The translations under genes were made by a program, and so were the position numbers. DNA of 29,138 bases from assembly GCA_977017575.1 (NCBI GenBank), contig CDRNVI010000234.1, forward strand, positions 1-29,138, in the 5' to 3' direction. The DNA is from Paramoeba atlantica. Taxonomy: Eukaryota; Discosea. A model generated the notes under the pieces. That model had not been told where the DNA came from. It searched no databases and saw nothing but the letters and a program-made list of their open reading frames with translations. Shown here piece after piece: positions 27,617 to 29,138 of this stretch (its first letter is position 1; the number at the start of each line of letters is the position of its first letter).

Positions 27617-29138
27617 TTTCTAATTGAATTCATCCCTGTGTTGATTTTATTGAAGAAATAATTGATTCCATCTTCTTGTTTTTCTTGTAACAATATTATT
27701 TTGAATTTATCATTCTTGGATTGATGCCTCAGGATGATTCTTCTTATTCTTTTGTTTTTGGTTGATAATGGAAATTCTTCTAATTTCCTTTTTTGCTTTG
27801 AAATTGTTGAATTTATACCTTCCTTTTACCTTTTGTGATTTTGATTCTAGACTTTATTTTCACTTGGATTCCTCTCTCAGATATTCCTACTTGAATTTTG
27901 AAATCCATTTTGGTGTTAAAAGGATATTTCATTAAAAAATTGTGTTTGTGTCATTTCAGATGTACCACCCCCAAAGCTGTTTTGATTTTGGTTACTGCAC
28001 TTTCCCTCAAGTTATAACCTTTCTAATTTGATTTGTTTGTTTTGAAGTTGATTCAATTGCTGATGCTTCTTTTTTGTCCTCAATACTCTTTATTCTAAAT
28101 TTCTTTTTTTTTTGAAAAACCTCAATTTGCTTTTCCTTCTATCATAGTCTCATGTTTTTGTTTATTCTTTGGTAATGATGCTGATTCTTGAATTTAATTT
28201 GTAATGGCTTTATTTTCAGCAAGTTCTATTGAGCATCTTGTACCATTTACATCCTATTCTAATTATTGGTTGATTTATTGGAATTAAGTTTTTTCTTGGT
28301 TTTTGATAAGTTGATTTTGGATTTCCTCTATTGATTCAGTTTTGTGATTTGATGGTTAATACTTTCTCTTGTTTTGAAATGCCTTTATTGTGATGAAATC
28401 AAAATATCAAATTGAAAGGGAGTGTTTGTGTGACTTGTAACTAATTTCTTGGCTTCACCTAAAATATTTTGGTATTATTTGATTTCCTTTGTTATTCCCC
28501 ATAGTTTATTCTTATCAAATTATTGTTGTGCAATTTAATCTTTTGATCTGGTTTTCACTTTTCAATTCTCTCTTGTTTTATGGTTGATTGTGAATATTGT
28601 TTCTTCTTCCTCTGTTTCAATGTTATCATCATTTTTAAAGATTGTTATCTCATTTCTTTCTGTTTTGCCTGCAATTTAATAATTGCTTTTGTCTTTGCAA
28701 TCCCTTAAACAATGCCCTCCAACATTACTTTGCTTTTGAGACACCTGTTACCTTTGAAGGGAGTTCTCATGTCCCCTTTTTGTTCTTTTGTAACTCCATT
28801 GCCTCATTTTTGTTCTTTCAAGGGAGTTCTGAGTTTTATTTTCTCTAACTCTCTGAGTCTTTGTTTTTCTCACCTTTGCAATGGATTTTCACTGGCCTCA
28901 TAACATTTTTTCTTTGATGTTCTTCTTTCAGCTTGTGTTTTTCTCACCTCTCTTCTCAAATCTCAATGCAATTGTAACATTTGTTGGTTTGATCAACATT
29001 TATCTTTTGTGTAACAATATATTTGTTTTTACATATATGATGTGTGATTTATCTTTGAAAATTCATTCCCTAAATTTTGAAAATGTGTACCTGAAATGCT
29101 TTGCCTCTGAACCATGTTTTCAACACTATTCTGAATGA
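27617..29138 (+). repeat. Right arm of a 1.5-kb inverted non-coding repeat
   Basis: The inverted counterpart of 18006-19527; for example TCATTTCAGATGTACCACC near 27951 matches the reverse complement of 19178-19196. The match reaches the last base of the window, so the true repeat is longer. It is T-rich, without a supported gene. Frames near the right edge are short and lack any family signature. Confidence 0.88.

Noticed and set aside
28642-29138. Several short frames in the T-rich right end
   Set aside because: Phe/Ser/Leu-rich frames are expected from T-rich DNA, they are not kept in the inverted copy, and they show no family motif.
1-29138. CRISPR array, rRNA genes, telomere repeats
   Set aside because: No regularly spaced short repeats with unique spacers, no rRNA-like conserved blocks and no telomere-type units were seen.

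Overview
This window looks like repeat-dense nuclear DNA from an AT-rich eukaryote. I find no convincing host gene, no tRNA or rRNA gene and no CRISPR array. Nearly every recognisable piece is a retroelement. The LINEs have an APE-type endonuclease, a reverse transcriptase, a Cys/His knuckle and a C-terminal RNase H. That layout is common in plant and algal L1-like elements but also occurs elsewhere. A Ty3/gypsy-type integrase scrap does not settle the lineage, so I leave the host unnamed. Older copies show C-to-T and G-to-A change almost everywhere, including most stop codons in LINE frames, as expected of methylated and silenced DNA.

Layout. 1-2899: minus-strand LINE ('LINE-A') interrupted by two SINEs and a 626-bp TG...CA element. 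2900-6430: large palindrome of two LINE 3' halves placed head to head ('LINE-E'). 6431-7265: Ty3/gypsy-type integrase fossil split by a SINE. 7270-9159 and 16533-16813: ORF1-like remains of a diverged LINE ('LINE-B') carrying SINEs. 9253-16273: one end-to-end LINE ('LINE-ref', ORF1 plus ORF2), sitting inside a SINE and itself holding a second copy of the TG...CA element. 16814-19527: A-rich DNA whose last 1.5 kb returns in inverted orientation at 27617-29138. 19538-about 23984: heavily decayed minus-strand LINE ('LINE-C') with a SINE at a deletion scar, a young LINE 3' fragment ('LINE-D') and another SINE. 24042-24898: element with 35-bp terminal inverted repeats. 25179-26358: two more SINEs. 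26374 to the end: T-rich non-coding DNA.

Two tRNA-headed SINE families recur, SINE1 (seven copies) and SINE2 (four copies). Their heads differ, but they share a central hairpin domain and related 3' ends. Target-site duplications let most insertions be ordered. The deepest nest is LINE-B, then SINE1, then LINE-ref, then the TG...CA element.

Points most worth following: the self-primed cDNA palindrome, the covarying hairpin shared by the SINE families, stop codons recurring at the same codons in separate LINE copies, the 1.5-kb inverted non-coding repeat, and the conserved tail beyond RNase H.
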